Assembly (NCBI RefSeq): GCF_014638915.1
Contig: NZ_BMFQ01000003.1
Span: 310,001 to 374,000, forward strand
DNA: 64,000 nucleotides
Source: Xanthomarina arctica
GTDB lineage: Bacteria; Bacteroidota; Bacteroidia; Flavobacteriales; Flavobacteriaceae
Direction of reading: 5' to 3'
Shown in pieces: positions 44,386 through 53,110 of the stretch. The translations under genes and the position numbers were made by a program. Numbering within the stretch: the first letter of the stretch is position 1; each line of letters starts with the position of its first letter. The notes under the pieces were generated by a model. It was given only the letters and a program-made list of their open reading frames with translations. It was not told where the DNA came from and did no database searches.

Positions 44386-44757
44386 ATGTCTAAGCAACAC
44401 ACACATAACAAGAAAGATTATCATGATCGTAGAAAATACCTACGTAAAAACTTAACTCCTGCCGAAGCTTTTCTATGGTCACAATTAAAATCTAAACAGT
44501 TAGATAATAAACGCTTTACCAAACAACATGGGATCGGGTTTTATATAGTTGACTTTTATTGTGCTTCAGAAAAATTAATTATTGAATTAGATGGAGAAGT
44601 TCATAACAATCTTGAAGCTCAAGAGTATGATAGTAAACGTACGTTATATTTAGAAAGCCAAGGATATAAAGTTATCCGCTTTGAAAATAAAATGGTATTT
44701 GACTATTTACCTTCTGTTTTAAAAGAGATACAGGAGAGTTTTAATATTATGAAATAA
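44386..44757 (+). CDS. DUF559 (VSR-like PD-(D/E)XK) endonuclease
   Basis: This protein has 123 residues from the ATG at 44386; an in-frame GTG at 44371 is less likely. Family hallmarks are R-x-x-LTPAEAFLWSQLK, IVDFYCASEKLIIELDGEVH (the D...ExD nuclease core), a DSKR, and GYKVIRFENKMVF at the end. Length and motifs are complete. DUF559 proteins are predicted nucleases related to the very-short-patch repair enzyme; most are uncharacterised. This gene is the only plus-strand gene in cassette 3 and lies between repeats R4 and R5 of the hairpin array. Confidence 0.88.
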   Translation: MSKQHTHNKKDYHDRRKYLRKNLTPAEAFLWSQLKSKQLDNKRFTKQHGIGFYIVDFYCASEKLIIELDGEVHNNLEAQEYDSKRTLYLESQGYKVIRFENKMVFDYLPSVLKEIQESFNIMK

Positions 44758-44797
44758 TAAAATTAAATATAGATTGAAATTCACTTATGCTATTTTC

Positions 44798-44870
44798 AAT
44801 CCCTCCGTCTAACTCTCCTATCGTCGAGCTAGCCACCTCCCTTTAACTAAAGGGCGGAGCCAAGGCTTGG
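44798..44870. repeat. Hairpin repeat, 3' half (R5)
   Basis: CCCTCCGTCTAACTCTCC is followed by the terminal arms CCCTTTA/TAAAGGG, CGGAGCC and AAGGCTTGG plus T9. Its 5' half is absent; the DUF559 gene occupies that place. Confidence 0.82.
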
Positions 44871-44978
44871 TTTTTTTTTATATTATGTCATTATAATTTT
44901 ACTGGACTTTCAGCTTTAATTTAATGAAAAAGACTTGAAATTAATAATATAACCAATTTCAGTAAAAAATAACTACAC

Positions 44979-45152
44979 GGCTCCCCTCTTCAGTTGAAGA
45001 GGGGAATGAATTTACCGGAGTGCAACGGAGGTGAAGAAAGGGGAGTTTGCCAACAATTTTAATTACATTGGTTTTTTTCAATCCCTCAGTCTAGCCCTCC
45101 TCTCGTCGGGCTAGCCACCTCCCTTTAACTAAAGGGCGGAGCCAAAGCTTGG
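44979..45152. repeat. Hairpin repeat, complete copy (R6)
   Basis: This is the most regular copy: GGCTC, arms CCCCTCTTC/GAAGAGGGG around AGTT, the GAATTTACCGGAGTGCAACG body, GGGGAGTTTG, CTAGCCCTCCTCTCGTCGGG and the terminal hairpin CCCTTTA/TAAAGGG with a T10 run. Confidence 0.9.
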
Positions 45153-45252
45153 TTTTTTTTTTATATTATGTCATTATAATTTTACTAGACTTTCAGTTTT
45201 AATTTAATGAAAAAGACTTGAAATTAATAATATCAGTAAAAAATAACTACAC

Positions 45253-45506
45253 GGCTCCCCTCTTCAGTTGAAGAGGGGTGGACAGACGAAGTCTGGACGG
45301 GGAGTTTGTCTGCAATTTTAATTACACTGGGTTTTTTCAATCCCCTGCCTGCCTCCCATTCTGTCCGGCATTCGGGCAGGCTCCGTCTAGCTCTCCGTCT
45401 AAACAATTAGCCAGCGCACCAGCCAACCCTTTTTACTAAAATAGTCCACAGGACTATTTCTTAACGCTTGGTCGCCCTTCATCTGAAGGGCGGAGCCTAG
45501 GCTTGG
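45253..45506. repeat. Hairpin repeat, long copy (R7)
   Basis: It starts with GGCTC and the first hairpin, has the R2-type GGACAGACGAAGTCTGGAC variant, then the long middle shared with R4, and ends with arms CCCTTCA/TGAAGGG and TAGGCTTGG. The mix of R2-like and R4-like parts shows recombination between copies. Confidence 0.88.
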
Positions 45507-45607
45507 TTATTTTTATATTATGTAATTATTTTTTAGGTGTAGATAATATAAATATCTAACCCAAATCTCCACAAGAGTTAGAAAATCCCCTTCGAAGATT
45601 TAGAGGC

Positions 45608-46897
45608 CTAAAGCCTCCCATCTACCATCTCACGTGGCAACAATGACTTCACATCAAAAATAACTCCGATAGGTGATTTCAGCTTCGCGATATCTAATTT
45701 CATAAATTCATTATGACTCACAGCCAATATAATAGCATCGTAATTAGAGTTAATTTCTGTTTTCTCGCATAGTAAGTCGAAACCATATTCGTGCTTCACT
45801 TCTTCGGCAGAAGCCCATGGGTCGAAGACATCCACATTAACATCATAGCTTTCAAATTCCTTGATAATATCTATAACTCGTGAATTACGAATGTCTGGAC
45901 AGTTTTCTTTAAAGGTAATCCCAAGCACCAAAACATTAGAACCTTTGATGGTTGCTCCTTTTTTGATCATCATTTTAACCGTTTCGGTAGCCACGTAAGA
46001 TCCCATACTGTCGTTCATCTTTCTCCCAGCTAGAATAATTTCTGGGTTGTATCCAGATTCGATGGCTTTTTGAGCTAGGTAATACGGATCGACTCCAATA
46101 CAATGTCCTCCTACTAACCCTGGAGAGAAATTGATGAAGTTCCACTTGGTACCTGCCGCTTCCAATACCGCTTTGGTATCGATATCTAACAATCTAAATA
46201 TTTTAGACAGTTCGTTTACAAAGGCAATATTGATATCTCTTTGTGAGTTTTCAATCACCTTTGCAGCCTCTGCCACTTTTATGGAAGGTGCCATATGAGT
46301 TCCAGCTGTGATAATAGATTTATATAAGTCGTCTACCACCTTGGCAATCTCTGGAGTGGAACCAGAAGTTACTTTTAGTATTTTAGTAACGGTATGTGTT
46401 TTATCTCCTGGATTGATTCTTTCTGGGGAATAGCCTGCAAAGAAATCTGTATTAAACTTAAGTCCAGATACTTTTTCTAAAATAGGCACACAGATATCTT
46501 CTGTAACTCCAGGATATACTGTGGATTCATAAATAACAATGTCTCCCTTTTTTAAGACGCTCCCAATACTTTCACTGGCCTTTATTAAAGGGGTGAAAAC
46601 AGGTTTTTTTAGCTCGTCTGTAGGGGTCGGAACGGTAATAATATAGATATTAGAATCTTTTAAATCCTCTAGCTGATTGGTAACAAAGAGCCCATTTTCT
46701 TTAGAATTCTCCGTGTTTAAAACCTGCTGTAATTCAGGCGTTTCTACTTCTAAGGTGCGATCTTTTCCTGCTTGTAATTCGGAAATTCGTTTCGTATTCA
46801 CATCAAACCCAACTACAGGATATTTTTTAGCAAACTCTACAGCCAAGGGCAATCCGACGTAACCCAATCCAACAACAGTTATTTTATCTGTACTCAT
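45608..46897 (-). CDS. UDP-sugar 6-dehydrogenase (WbpA/TviB-like)
   Basis: This 429-residue protein has an N-terminal NAD-binding motif VVGLGYVGLPLAVEF, the central GVTEDICVP region, and GGHCIGVDPYYLAQKA with the catalytic Cys266 that forms the thioester in the two-step oxidation at C6. The VEF and HCIGVDPYY wording fits the UDP-GlcNAc dehydrogenase (WbpA/TviB) branch. The product would be UDP-GlcNAcA, a uronic acid donor that the epimerase at 42496 could convert to UDP-GalNAcA, as in Vi-antigen synthesis. The exact substrate is inferred. Confidence 0.88.
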   Translation of the reverse strand: MSTDKITVVGLGYVGLPLAVEFAKKYPVVGFDVNTKRISELQAGKDRTLEVETPELQQVLNTENSKENGLFVTNQLEDLKDSNIYIITVPTPTDELKKPVFTPLIKASESIGSVLKKGDIVIYESTVYPGVTEDICVPILEKVSGLKFNTDFFAGYSPERINPGDKTHTVTKILKVTSGSTPEIAKVVDDLYKSIITAGTHMAPSIKVAEAAKVIENSQRDINIAFVNELSKIFRLLDIDTKAVLEAAGTKWNFINFSPGLVGGHCIGVDPYYLAQKAIESGYNPEIILAGRKMNDSMGSYVATETVKMMIKKGATIKGSNVLVLGITFKENCPDIRNSRVIDIIKEFESYDVNVDVFDPWASAEEVKHEYGFDLLCEKTEINSNYDAIILAVSHNEFMKLDIAKLKSPIGVIFDVKSLLPREMVDGRL

Positions 46898-47326
46898 ATC
46901 TTTTAACTTGTTTAATATGTATTCTTTATATTTTTGTTCTATTCTTTTTTAAGCTGTTCCCGCCTTCGCTTAAGCTACGGACGGACAAGAGCTGTTAGTT
47001 GCAAAAATAATTTAACTCAATAGAATTAACTATCTTTTTTTCTATTAGCTTATTTAGTGGTCCTCCATGACTGGACTGCACTTCGATGCTTCGATGCTTC
47101 GACCCTTCGACAAGCTCTGGGCAGGCTTAGCTCAGCACAGGCTAATATCAGACTGACCTGTCTACGGTCAACCGTCAATCGTCCTATCTACCAACAGGCA
47201 GCCAACTTCAATTTCAGTTTGGTTACTGAGCGAAGTCGAAGTATCAACTTCAAGTTCAACTTCAAATTCAACTTCAAGTTCAGTTTCAGTTTGGTTACTG
47301 AGCGAAGTCGAAGTATCAACTTCAAA
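46898..47326. repeat. Repeat-filled gap between dehydrogenase and wzc-like gene
   Basis: It contains a CGCCTTCGC-TTAAGCTACGGACGG dispersed repeat (46963-46990), GAGCTTGTCGAAG-type sequence (47075-47150) and an exact 42-bp direct repeat at 47212-47253 and 47284-47325 (TTTCAGTTTGGTTACTGAGC at its left end) separated by TTCAAxTTCAAC simple sequence. The second copy ends one base short of the stop codon of the Wzc-like gene. No gene is supported. Confidence 0.75.
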
Positions 47327-49801
47327 TTAGATCCTCTTCAAAAACGCCTTCACCTTCTTAACAATCCCTTTATTATCGGTCTCATGGTAGGCATTTCCAT
47401 AAACCCCATAGCCATAACCGTATCCATACCCGTAACCATAGCCGTAATTGTGATTGGTTTTATGCTTATAAAAGTTCAATATGAAATGGATGTTCTTGAT
47501 TTCTCCATTTCGGTATTTGGCATTGATTAATTGCAACATCCCTTTCTTGGTATAATCCAAACGAATCATAAAAATAGAGGTATCAGCATATTTCACCAAT
47601 TCGAAAGCATCGGTTACCAAACCTAAAGGCGGGGTATCTAATACAATAATATCATAGGTTTCACGCAACTCGGCAATTAAAGTCGTTAAAAGCGGACTCA
47701 TTAATAATTCGGAAGGGTTAGGAGGAATAGGGCCCGCTGGTACCACAACTAAATTATCGATATGGGTATGATTGATAACTTCGCTAAAAGGTTTTTCACC
47801 GATTAGGTAGTTCACCATCCCGTTATCGTTGGTTATTTCAAAATCGTCAAAGATCTTTGGTTTCCGTAAATCTAGTCCTAATAAAATAGTCTTTTTTCCA
47901 CTTAAGGCATAGACGGTAGCAATATTGATAGAAGTAAAGGTTTTTCCTTCTCCAGATACCGAAGAGGTTACCATAATGGTTCTCCCGCCTTCTTTAGGGT
48001 TTTTATTTAAGGTGAATTGCAAACTAGAGCGAATGGCTCTAAAGGACTCTGCTACGGCCGACTTAGGCTTTTCAAAAACCACCAGATTGTTATGGTAGCG
48101 GTATTTCCCAATCAAGCCAATAATAGGAATTTTAGATAAGCGTTCAATTTCATCAGAGCCATGAATCGTGTGATCTAAAAGAAACACAACAAAGATTAGG
48201 AACATAGGAATAAAAAAACCTAACATCAATCCCATAATATAATTTAAGGATTTGTTCGGTCCAATAAAGCCCCCTCCAATATCCTTAGCTTCGTCTATGA
48301 TACTGATATCCGATACGTTCGCCGCTTTTACAATGGCAGCTTCAGAACGTTTGTCCATATAGATGTTATAGGCCTCTTGACTGATATCCAACTTGCGTTG
48401 AATCTTTAAGAACTCCTGTTGGTCTTCAGGCAGGCCGCGAAGCTTAGCTTCTAAAGTAGCCATGCTACCTTGCAAACTCTTTAGCAGACCACGTATGGTT
48501 GTTTTGGTTGCAGCAATGGTTTCTAGCAAGACATTTTTTTCAGCATCGATGCGCCTGTCAATGTCTTTAAAAATATCTGAAGTTTCACGGGTGGTGTATT
48601 CCATACTTTGACGTTCAATAGCCAAGGCGGTAATTTTAGACACCGAACTCATGATATTCCCTTCCTGAATCCCTACGGAACTTGGAGCTGCAATGCCTGT
48701 ATAATCCGTTTTAGTACGTAAATAGGTTTCTAAAGCCTCTAAATAATTGAGCTTGGTTTGTTCTGCTTCCTGTTGGGATTCGAAGGCTCTTAACTTATTG
48801 GAAACGTCAGTCATTTCTATAGACACATCGAAAACCTTATTTTTCTTTCGGAAACTATTCATCTCGTCCCCAAAATCTTTTAAACTGGCATTCACTGCGG
48901 CCAAAGAACTATCAATAAATTTGATGGTATTGGTAGCATATAAATTCTTACGCTCTAACTCCGACTTGCTTAAAATAACGGAAGTGGTATTTAAATAATC
49001 TACTATTTTGGACTTGTTAAATCCAGTCAAGGATAAGACCAAAACAGAAGCAGAAGAGTTACTATTAGGCCTAACGCCAATCCCTCTCTTATAACCATCA
49101 ACAACCCCATCATAATTGGTAAACTGCAAATAATATTCGGAGTCAGGTTTGATAGTCCGTTCGTCTCGCTCTCTAATAATACCATGTAAAAAGGGTAAAT
49201 CGATCACCTGCCCCAATTGAAACTCCTTTGCAAAAGGCCCTACGGGTAAGGATACTGGGATACGCTCCTTAGAATCGTACATCTGGCCAGAGCCTTTATC
49301 TCCTTCAAACTCTGTAAAAACCTCAAAACTAGTTACTGTTAAAAACCGAATCCCTATATAATGCCCTAGTAGCTGCGGTTTAGACTTATCGAGTTCAAAG
49401 ACAAAGGGGGCGTCCTTATAGACATCTATTTTATTATACTTACCTTCTATAAAGTAATTCATATAAGACTTAAGCGAATCCACGACTTTTTCATTATGAG
49501 TCCGCGTTTGTAAGGTGGTAATGGTTTTTCCCATTTTTCCAGACACCCCTCCCCAGTTAAAGGAAATACTGGTATTGGCCGTAAAAAAAGGGTTTTGATC
49601 GCTCTCTACAGAAATAAGCGAATCCAATTTATAAACATTTTGTTTTCTAACATTGATGAAATAGGCAATTATAAGCGCTAGGCCTATACATACCAATACA
49701 AACTTCCAAAGGTTAAGCACTTTAAATAAAAAGCCCTTAAAATCGAAATTAATACTGCCATTCTCCCCGGAATCTACATCGTCATAATCCTGTTCTGCCA
49801 T
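47327..49801 (-). CDS. Wzc-like polysaccharide co-polymerase and BY-kinase
   Basis: This 824-residue protein has a first membrane helix near 35-52, a periplasmic Wzz/GNVR-like region with long coiled coils (about 290-500), a second membrane helix near 522-542, then the tyrosine kinase: SVSGEGKTFTSINIA (Walker A', 616-621), LGLDLRKPKIF (A) and IIVLDTPPLG (B, near 720). The C-terminus has nine tyrosines at 786-805, mostly as a Gly-Tyr repeat, for autophosphorylation that controls chain length and export. It lies 3 bp after the Wza-like gene. The Gly-Tyr run is encoded by a hexanucleotide repeat. Confidence 0.93.
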   Translation of the reverse strand: MAEQDYDDVDSGENGSINFDFKGFLFKVLNLWKFVLVCIGLALIIAYFINVRKQNVYKLDSLISVESDQNPFFTANTSISFNWGGVSGKMGKTITTLQTRTHNEKVVDSLKSYMNYFIEGKYNKIDVYKDAPFVFELDKSKPQLLGHYIGIRFLTVTSFEVFTEFEGDKGSGQMYDSKERIPVSLPVGPFAKEFQLGQVIDLPFLHGIIRERDERTIKPDSEYYLQFTNYDGVVDGYKRGIGVRPNSNSSASVLVLSLTGFNKSKIVDYLNTTSVILSKSELERKNLYATNTIKFIDSSLAAVNASLKDFGDEMNSFRKKNKVFDVSIEMTDVSNKLRAFESQQEAEQTKLNYLEALETYLRTKTDYTGIAAPSSVGIQEGNIMSSVSKITALAIERQSMEYTTRETSDIFKDIDRRIDAEKNVLLETIAATKTTIRGLLKSLQGSMATLEAKLRGLPEDQQEFLKIQRKLDISQEAYNIYMDKRSEAAIVKAANVSDISIIDEAKDIGGGFIGPNKSLNYIMGLMLGFFIPMFLIFVVFLLDHTIHGSDEIERLSKIPIIGLIGKYRYHNNLVVFEKPKSAVAESFRAIRSSLQFTLNKNPKEGGRTIMVTSSVSGEGKTFTSINIATVYALSGKKTILLGLDLRKPKIFDDFEITNDNGMVNYLIGEKPFSEVINHTHIDNLVVVPAGPIPPNPSELLMSPLLTTLIAELRETYDIIVLDTPPLGLVTDAFELVKYADTSIFMIRLDYTKKGMLQLINAKYRNGEIKNIHFILNFYKHKTNHNYGYGYGYGYGYGYGVYGNAYHETDNKGIVKKVKAFLKRI

Positions 49802-49804
49802 GAT

Positions 49805-50599
49805 CTAAATTTTATCGATTAACAAGAGTGTGGTGGTTACTAAAGACAAGGCTGTTACAATAGTAGCAACGGTCTGCATGGTAGTGGTACCTGTACCCCA
49901 AGACTTTTGCTTCAGTGGCTTCACATAAATTAAATCGTTGGGTTGGATATAATAATAAGGCGATTGCATGACCTTCTCGTCTAGCAAGTTTAAATGATGA
50001 ATTTGCTGGCCTTGAGGATATTGCCTGATGACTAGTACATCCTTTCGGTTCCCTGTCATTTGTATATCTCCTGCATTGGCTATGGCTTCAAAAATATTGA
50101 CTTGGGCCTGATACAAGGTTTTGCTTCCAGTGCTTCCTACTTCCCCATTGACTGTGTAACGAATCCCAGTTAATTTAACAGACACAAAAATATTGGCGGT
50201 TTCCTTAAACTCTTCCTCTAATAATTTCTTCTCTAATAACTGTTCGATTTCTTCGGTGGTAAATCCTAGGACATTGACTTCACCCAAGACTGGAATCCGC
50301 ACATTTCCATGTAAATCGACCGTAAAACCATCAAAGTAAGCCCGTTGTTCTCCATTTGCACCAAAATCCTCTTCTCCTGCAGGGTTAAAAATCTGCACGT
50401 TTTCTTGGTCTAAGGCCTTCACACGAATGTTTAGTATGTCGTTTATTTGTACGCGATAAGGCTTTTGGGTCTCTGTTAGCACTTGTGTGGAATCCATAGC
50501 TGTTTCCATATGTTGCAAATACACCAAATCTTTATTGGGAATACAAGACATAAAGGCCAGACTAAGCATCAGGCACACAAGAAAGAAGGACTTCTTCAT
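49805..50599 (-). CDS. Wza-like polysaccharide export lipoprotein
   Basis: This 264-residue protein has a signal peptide ending in a lipobox (AFMSC, lipidated Cys19), a Poly_export domain (KPYRVQINDILNIRVK), an SLBB-like beta-grasp (ANIFVSVKLTGIRYTVNGEV), and a C-terminal hydrophobic helix (TVATIVTALSLVTTTLLLI), as in Bacteroidota Wza proteins. It should form the outer-membrane part of the export channel with the Wzc-like protein. A good promoter lies at 50620-50650, so this gene heads cassette 3. Confidence 0.93.
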   Translation of the reverse strand: MKKSFFLVCLMLSLAFMSCIPNKDLVYLQHMETAMDSTQVLTETQKPYRVQINDILNIRVKALDQENVQIFNPAGEEDFGANGEQRAYFDGFTVDLHGNVRIPVLGEVNVLGFTTEEIEQLLEKKLLEEEFKETANIFVSVKLTGIRYTVNGEVGSTGSKTLYQAQVNIFEAIANAGDIQMTGNRKDVLVIRQYPQGQQIHHLNLLDEKVMQSPYYYIQPNDLIYVKPLKQKSWGTGTTTMQTVATIVTALSLVTTTLLLIDKI

Positions 50600-50619
50600 G
50601 AAGGTTTTTTAGTTTATCA

Positions 50620-50650
50620 CAAATATAACTTTTCAGTATGAATATCAAAA
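50620..50650 (-). promoter_or_regulatory. Promoter of the wza/wzc cassette
   Basis: On the minus strand TTTTG and TATATTTG are separated by 18 bp, close to the Bacteroidota consensus TTTG-N19-TAnnTTTG. The -7 element ends 21 bp before the ATG at 50599, giving a short leader. It should drive wza, wzc and perhaps the dehydrogenase. Confidence 0.72.
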
Positions 50651-50702
50651 CTAATGTAGTTAATTTTGGTTTTTATACGTTAATTTGCAAAAAATCTACC
50701 TC

Positions 50703-52565
50703 TTGAACTATCTTACAGTTGAAAATATTTCGAAATCTTATGGAGAGCTGAACCTCTTCCAAGACCTTTCTTTTAGTATCCATAAGGATCAAAAAATAGC
50801 CTTTGTGGCCAAAAATGGGACCGGAAAAACGTCCATTTTAAACATGCTTTCTGGGAAAGATTCGCCAGACTCGGGGAACATCATCTACCGAAAAGACATT
50901 CAGGTGGCCTTCTTGTCGCAAGACCCGGACATTAATAACGATTTAACCATTGAAGCAGCTATTTTTGATACTAAGAATCCTATTTTAGATGTCATAAAAG
51001 CCTATGAAAAAGCTTTAGAACATCCGGATGATGCCGAGGCCTACCAAAAAGCCTTTGAGCAAATGGACATCCATGAGGCTTGGGATTTTGAAACGCAATA
51101 CAAGCAAATCTTGTCTCAATTAAAACTGGAAGACCTGAGTCAGAAAGTAAGTACTTTGTCTGGAGGACAGAAAAAGCGACTAGCTTTAGCCATAGCTCTA
51201 TTACAAAAACCCGACCTCTTAATTTTAGATGAACCTACCAACCACCTAGATCTGGAAATGATTGAATGGTTGGAAGCCTTTTTTGCCAAAGAACAAATGA
51301 CTTTGTTTATGGTTACCCACGACAGGTATTTCTTGGAACGTGTTTGTAATGAAATTATAGAACTCGACCAAGGGCAACTACATACCTATAAAGGGAATTA
51401 TTCTTATTACCTAGAAAAGAAAGAGGCACGCATTGAAAATGAAGCCGTAGAGCTTGGCAAAACCAAACAACTCTTTAAAAAAGAATTGGATTGGATGCGG
51501 AAACAGCCTAAGGCCAGAACAACGAAGTCTAAGTCGCGAATAGACGATTTTCACGACATCAAACACAAAGCACAGCAACGCCGTAACGACCATGAAATTC
51601 AATTGGAATTAAACATGGAACGTATGGGAAGTAAAATATTAGAACTTCATAAAGTTTCTAAGGCTTATGAAGATAAAACCATTTTGGATGGTTTTGATTA
51701 TAACTTTCAAAGAGGGGAACGCCTTGGGATTATTGGTAAGAACGGAACTGGGAAATCCACCTTTTTAAACATCCTTACCGAACAACAAGCACCTGATTCT
51801 GGGAAAGTGGTTTTAGGGGAAACCATAAAAATTGGGTATTACACTCAAAAAGGAATCGCCGTAAAACCCAACCAGAAAGTCATTGATGTGATTAAAGATT
51901 TTGGCGATTTTATTCCTCTTAAAAAAGGCCGTCAAATTAGTGCTCAACAATTATTAGAACGCTTTTTATTCGACCGTAAAAAACAATACGATTTTGTTGA
52001 AAAATTAAGTGGTGGCGAACGTAAGCGTTTGTATTTATGTACCATTTTAATACAGAACCCCAACTTCCTTATCCTAGATGAACCTACAAACGATTTAGAC
52101 ATTGTAACTTTAAATGTGTTAGAAAGTTTTTTATTAGACTTTCCAGGTTGCTTAATTGTGGTTTCTCACGACAGGTATTTTATGGATAAGATTGTGGACC
52201 ATTTACTTATTTTCCGTGGTGAAGGGGTAGTTGAAGATTTCCCTGGAAATTATTCTGATTATAGAACCTATGAGGACAGTCAGGAACAAGAATCCAGCTC
52301 CTCTAATGCTAAAAAGGATAAAAAAGATTGGAAAAAGGACAGCAATGCCAAGCTTTCTTATAACGAACAAAAGGAATATAAAAACATTGAAAGCAAGTTA
52401 AGCTCTTTAGCTTTCGATAAAGAAACTTTAGAGAAACAATTTTTTGATGAGAGTTTAAGTCCGGAAGCCATTCAAAAACTTTCAGAGAAACTACAAAAAG
52501 TTTTGGATGATATTGATGAAAAGGAGATGCGTTGGTTTGAGTTGAGCTCTAAGCTGGAAGATTGA
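50703..52565 (+). CDS. ABC-F family ATPase (Uup-like)
   Basis: I choose the TTG at 50703 because it gives the family N-terminus MNYLTVENISKSYGE; a TTG at 50685 would add six residues. The protein has about 620 residues with two ABC ATPase domains, each with Walker A (KNGTGKTSIL, KNGTGKSTFL), an LSGG signature and Walker B (LLILDEPTNHLDL, FLILDEPTNDLDI). Between them is the basic ABC-F linker with KAR-T-KSKSRID, and the end is a coiled coil of about 80 residues as in Uup. There are no membrane segments. ABC-F proteins act on ribosomes or, for Uup, on DNA/ribosome quality control. It is divergent from wza. Confidence 0.93.
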   Translation: MNYLTVENISKSYGELNLFQDLSFSIHKDQKIAFVAKNGTGKTSILNMLSGKDSPDSGNIIYRKDIQVAFLSQDPDINNDLTIEAAIFDTKNPILDVIKAYEKALEHPDDAEAYQKAFEQMDIHEAWDFETQYKQILSQLKLEDLSQKVSTLSGGQKKRLALAIALLQKPDLLILDEPTNHLDLEMIEWLEAFFAKEQMTLFMVTHDRYFLERVCNEIIELDQGQLHTYKGNYSYYLEKKEARIENEAVELGKTKQLFKKELDWMRKQPKARTTKSKSRIDDFHDIKHKAQQRRNDHEIQLELNMERMGSKILELHKVSKAYEDKTILDGFDYNFQRGERLGIIGKNGTGKSTFLNILTEQQAPDSGKVVLGETIKIGYYTQKGIAVKPNQKVIDVIKDFGDFIPLKKGRQISAQQLLERFLFDRKKQYDFVEKLSGGERKRLYLCTILIQNPNFLILDEPTNDLDIVTLNVLESFLLDFPGCLIVVSHDRYFMDKIVDHLLIFRGEGVVEDFPGNYSDYRTYEDSQEQESSSSNAKKDKKDWKKDSNAKLSYNEQKEYKNIESKLSSLAFDKETLEKQFFDESLSPEAIQKLSEKLQKVLDDIDEKEMRWFELSSKLED

Positions 52566-53110
52566 AAAAGTTTGCAGTCTCAGTCTCAGTCTCAGTTGTT
52601 TTGTTTTAAATTGAAGAATGGGAGTTAAAAGAGTTTGCAGTCGCAGTCTCAGTTGTTATGTTATAAACTGGAGAATGAGGATTGAATAATCAAAAATCAT
52701 TAACGATTGATGATTGATGATTGACAATTTAGGATTACCGATTGTTGGTGTTTTATTTTAAAGTAAGACGAAGTCTAAGCTATAATATAATACAACATGG
52801 TGTCATTGCGAGCGAAGCGTGGCACATGCAAAGCATTCACGAAATCAAATTTTTAAAATGATAACGCGTGAGTAATCCTATGGAACCTGCCTGCCGTCAG
52901 GCAGGGGTTGGAAGTTTCATAGAGTACCAAAATAAACAAGTTATAACAATTTCTTGAAGTGATAAGCTCGCAGAGTAGGGATGACTAGAAGTATCGGAAT
53001 GAAATAAGTTACAGATTGCCACGTCGCTCCTTACGTCACTCCTCGCAATGACAGCTTAGAAGGGCTCGCAACAAAACAAACTACTTTTATATCAAAGTTT
53101 CAAATTAAAA
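52566..53110. other. Repeat-rich intergenic stretch
   Basis: It begins with CAGTCT/CAGTCGCAGT simple sequence (about 52571-52660), continues with TGATTGA-rich sequence (about 52690-52740), and then holds the terminal-inverted-repeat element 52801-53053. No gene is supported. Confidence 0.7.
52801..53053 (+). mobile_element. MITE-like element bounded by TGTCATTGCGAG
   Basis: TGTCATTGCGAG at 52801 is the exact inverse of CTCGCAATGACA at 53042-53053, and the inner GCGTGGCA pairs with TGCCACGTCGC. The 250-bp body carries the palindrome GCCTGCCGTCAGGC. Its left 110 bp recur inverted at 42331-42447. GTCATTGCGAGG-type repeats are familiar as dispersed elements in several phyla. There is no coding capacity. 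Confidence 0.72.

Noticed and set aside
41922-45506. Possible CRISPR array
   Set aside because: Units are about 200-300 bp with internal hairpins and variable halves. There are no short regular repeats with unique spacers, and no cas genes nearby.
47057-47530. 157-residue plus-strand frame
   Set aside because: It runs through repeats into the antisense of the Wzc Gly-Tyr region, and its N-terminal part is encoded by GAGCTTGTCGAAG-type repeat DNA.
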